A stretch of 7,710 nucleotides of DNA from Syntrophaceae bacterium UBA1411 (GTDB lineage: Bacteria; Desulfobacterota; Syntrophia; Syntrophales; Smithellaceae), in the NCBI GenBank assembly GCA_002304995.1, contig DBPV01000061.1:13454-21163 (forward strand), read 5' to 3'. Positions within the stretch are counted from its first letter, which is position 1. Every line of letters begins with the position of its first letter. The translations under genes and the position numbers were made by a program. Positions 5,295-7,710 of this stretch are shown piece after piece. Under the pieces are notes generated by a model. The model saw nothing but the letters and a program-made list of their open reading frames with translations. It was not told the origin of the DNA and searched no databases.

Positions 5295-7710
5295 CTACAT
5301 CTCCCCCAGTTTTTCCAGACGCAGCGGCGCGTCGAGCCGTCTGTTGGCCTCCTCGAGTTTTTCCTGCGCCGAATAAACCGCCACGGCGCCGGCATGGGCC
5401 GCGCCGCGGAAATACTCCGCCAGCGCCTGCCGCACCTGCGGCGGCGTCGCGGACAGGATGCGTTCCCGGAACGTCTGGCGCATCGCATCGGTGGCCCGGG
5501 CAAAATGCCGGATCATGGCCACATAGCCGCGCCCCGCGGGATCGAGCGGCTTGTCCAGCGCGCCCAGGGCGCTGATAACGGCTTTTTCCATGTCGTCGGC
5601 GGCCAGGTCGTGTTCGGAGTAATATTGCTGCGCGTCTTGGAAGACGCTGAGCGTTTCAACGATGTGCGGATCGCGGTAGGACAAAAACGCAAAAATGCCC
5701 GCCGTCATGTCCAGCGAGGACATGCCGCCGTAAGCGCCGCCCTGAACGCGGATATGCTTGTACAGGTAGCTGTTGGACAGTTCGCGCGACGCCAGCATGA
5801 GCAGGGCCGCCGTCGGATCGGTGTAGGCGGGGGCCGGAAGCGTGCGGGCGACGTAGGACACCTGCGTGGGAACGGCGATGCCCGCGCAAACGGGGGCAAG
5901 CGCGGGTCCGGCGGACGGTTGCGTGTTGCCCCCCGACGGCAGTTTATCGAGGAGTCGTACGATGTGTTCTTCCACCAGACCGAGCCCGCGGGCATCGGCG
6001 GTGATGTTCACGGTAAGAGCGCTTCTGGTGAGCACAAGGCTTTTCAGCGCCGCGAATTTTTCGCCGAGCGCCGGTCCGGACGCGGCGAAGTTTGCGGCCT
6101 GCTGCTGGACGAAACGCAGTTGCGTCCGTCCGTGCCACTGCTCGTCGCGGTAGGCCGGCAGCGAAACCGCGGCCGCCGCCGCGCGTCTGGCAAAGAGATG
6201 CCCCGACGGAACGACGGACGACTGCAGATTGTTTTTCCGCTCCGCGATCAGGTCGCGCATCCGGGCGCTGTTGTCCAAGTCGCCGGCGGTCAGGATGTCG
6301 CAGACCGTATCGATGGCCTGGGGAACGTTGCGGTAAAGCGCCTTGAAAGAGACGATCATCTTCTGCCAGACATTTTCCTTGTCCACGGAAAAGCCGGCGG
6401 AAAGGTCATAGCCGAAGCCGCCCATGTACAGAGCGATGCGCTTGGCCATCTCGTCGTAGGTGAGCCCCGCCGCGCCCATGCCGCTCAGCATTTTGCCCAA
6501 AAGCGGCAGATAGAGCTGCAAGTCTTCGGAAACGTGCGCCAGGTCGAACGCCAGGTCCACGTAAACGATGCCGTTGGTGAAAAGATCGTGCCGGAGCGCT
6601 TCGACCGTCCCCAGCATCCGGCGTTCGGTCGGAACCGTTTCCACCTGCCGGGGAATATCGGAAAGCCTGAGTTTGGGAAGCGTCGCCGCCGCCTCGGGCG
6701 TGTCAGCCTGCGACTGGTAGGCACGCAGCCCGGCCGCCTGTTCGTCGATTTCTTTCAACGCCGCTTCGGACAGGCCGGCCTTCACGGCGGCCATCTTCGC
6801 GCGGAACTGCTCTTCGTTTTTCCGCCCCAGATCGGGGTCCGGCTCCATCACGGCCAGCAGGCGGTGCGGATTTTCCGCGAGCCACCGGCCAGTCAGCTTC
6901 TGGAACACCTGGGGATCTTCCGCCCAGCGCCTGCGGATGTCTTCAATTGCGCGGGCAAAGTCCAGACCGATGAGCGGATCGCCGTCGTAGAGCCAGGTCT
7001 GGAAAACATTGCTCATCAGCGTGATGCCGTAGGGATAGGAGCCGCGGGAGATTTCCTTGCCGTGAAATTCGACCTGATGCAGGATGCCCTCGATGAGTTC
7101 CCGGTCGAAGCCTTCGGCGACGATGGTTTTAAGCGTGTCGTCCACGAGCTTTTCAAACTTGGGCACGTCGGCGCTCTGGACGTTGCGCAGGCCGGCGCAG
7201 AACATCAGCTGCTTGAGATCGGACTCGATGCCGGAGACGGGCGTCATGTCCTCCCCGAGCCCCGAATCGATCAGCGCCCGGCGCAGCGGCGCGGCCGCGC
7301 TTCCCACCAGCAGGCCGGACAGAATTTCCAGCATCAGCGACGTTTCGAAATCGCGGTTTTCAGAGAGCATCCAGGCGAGGTTGACCAGGGTCTTTTTCTC
7401 CCGGGGCTCGTCGGGATCCACGGGATAGAAGCCGCCAACGCGCCGGGGCGAAGAAAAAAGCGGCTGGCTGGCAATCGACGAATCCACCGCCACGCGCTCG
7501 AATCCTTCGAGCATCTCCGCCAGGAAGGCCAGGTGATCGGCGGTCGGAATGTCGCCGTAGAAAAAGAAGCGCGCGTTGGTCGGCGAATAGTACCGCCGGT
7601 GAAAATCGCAAAACTGCCCGTAGGTCAGCTGCGGAATCACATCGGGATGGCCGCCGGAATCGAGCGCGTAAACCGTGTCGGGATAGAGGTTTTCCTGGAT
7701 GTCCTTGTAC
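5295..7710 (-). CDS. M16C-family zinc metallopeptidase, presequence-protease-like (N-terminus cut off by window)
   Basis: This is an insulinase-superfamily peptidase of the M16C type (PreP/Cym1-like), which digests short unstructured peptides inside a closed two-half chamber. The frame is open to the window edge and 804 residues are visible. The family is about 970-1000 residues, so roughly 170-190 residues are missing, including the HxxEH zinc motif. Visible parts start with DSGGHPDVIPQLTYGQF near the beginning, then YYSPTNARFFFYGD (40-53), ending the first M16 domain. The second half-domain follows, then a charged helical linker (about 293-325) joining the two halves, then the third and fourth M16-like domains. 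The conserved R654 and Y660 of RVQGGAYGG (654-662) match the substrate-binding Arg/Tyr pair of the C-terminal half. No signal peptide can be judged. It is the first visible gene of the cluster, and its promoter is outside the window. Confidence 0.94.
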   Translation of the reverse strand, partial: YKDIQENLYPDTVYALDSGGHPDVIPQLTYGQFCDFHRRYYSPTNARFFFYGDIPTADHLAFLAEMLEGFERVAVDSSIASQPLFSSPRRVGGFYPVDPDEPREKKTLVNLAWMLSENRDFETSLMLEILSGLLVGSAAAPLRRALIDSGLGEDMTPVSGIESDLKQLMFCAGLRNVQSADVPKFEKLVDDTLKTIVAEGFDRELIEGILHQVEFHGKEISRGSYPYGITLMSNVFQTWLYDGDPLIGLDFARAIEDIRRRWAEDPQVFQKLTGRWLAENPHRLLAVMEPDPDLGRKNEEQFRAKMAAVKAGLSEAALKEIDEQAAGLRAYQSQADTPEAAATLPKLRLSDIPRQVETVPTERRMLGTVEALRHDLFTNGIVYVDLAFDLAHVSEDLQLYLPLLGKMLSGMGAAGLTYDEMAKRIALYMGGFGYDLSAGFSVDKENVWQKMIVSFKALYRNVPQAIDTVCDILTAGDLDNSARMRDLIAERKNNLQSSVVPSGHLFARRAAAAAVSLPAYRDEQWHGRTQLRFVQQQAANFAASGPALGEKFAALKSLVLTRSALTVNITADARGLGLVEEHIVRLLDKLPSGGNTQPSAGPALAPVCAGIAVPTQVSYVARTLPAPAYTDPTAALLMLASRELSNSYLYKHIRVQGGAYGGMSSLDMTAGIFAFLSYRDPHIVETLSVFQDAQQYYSEHDLAADDMEKAVISALGALDKPLDPAGRGYVAMIRHFARATDAMRQTFRERILSATPPQVRQALAEYFRGAAHAGAVAVYSAQEKLEEANRRLDAPLRLEKLGEM

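Noticed and set aside
1..7710. CRISPR arrays, tRNA/rRNA genes, insertion sequences, phage or defence genes
   Set aside because: No regularly spaced repeats, no tRNA cloverleaf and no transposase or integrase motifs were seen; every gene fits a chromosomal housekeeping or accessory metabolic role.

Overview
The window looks like part of the chromosome of a GC-rich anaerobic bacterium. The best guess is a Desulfobacterota (deltaproteobacterial) lineage such as the Syntrophia. This rests on the base composition, the mix of conserved hypothetical genes and the use of selenocysteine. It is inference; there is no rRNA or other marker gene here. All supported genes lie on the minus strand, so transcription runs from high to low coordinates. 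No tRNA, rRNA, insertion sequence or CRISPR array was seen.

Reading in the direction of transcription, the first block (7710 to 2959) starts with a 5'-truncated M16C (presequence-protease-like) metallopeptidase. It is followed by a 69-residue four-cysteine protein, a 102-residue hypothetical protein, an 89-residue hypothetical protein, a putative molybdenum-carrier (YpsA/SLOG-type) protein and the membrane zinc protease HtpX. The last three are tightly coupled: the 89-aa gene overlaps the carrier gene by 11 bases, and the carrier gene overlaps htpX by 4 bases (ATGA). The gaps further upstream are 58, 55 and 138 bases, and a strong GC-rich hairpin follows the four-cysteine gene.

The second block (about 2851 to 804) has its own good sigma70-like promoter, with a perfect 7-6-7 palindrome over the -10 box. 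Its first gene is the highlight of the window: a glycine/sarcosine/betaine reductase selenoprotein-B-family protein of 291 residues. Its reading frame is interrupted by one in-frame UGA. An ordinary gene caller would split it into two ORFs or call it a pseudogene. Read as selenocysteine, the UGA gives U168-P-V-C171-H-Q-T, which fits the CxxC-type site of the cysteine-containing relatives. A perfect 7-bp hairpin with a 5-base loop starts 11 bases after the UGA, at the spacing expected of a bacterial SECIS element. Seven bases after this gene comes an uncharacterised 371-residue protein with three predicted membrane segments.

The third block (about 757 to 1) is a weakly supported promoter followed by an RhlG/FabG-like short-chain dehydrogenase that is cut off by the window start. 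The genes do not form one recognisable pathway. Two proteases, HtpX and M16C, suggest protein quality control in the first block. The selenoprotein and membrane protein form a separate redox-related pair of unknown substrate.
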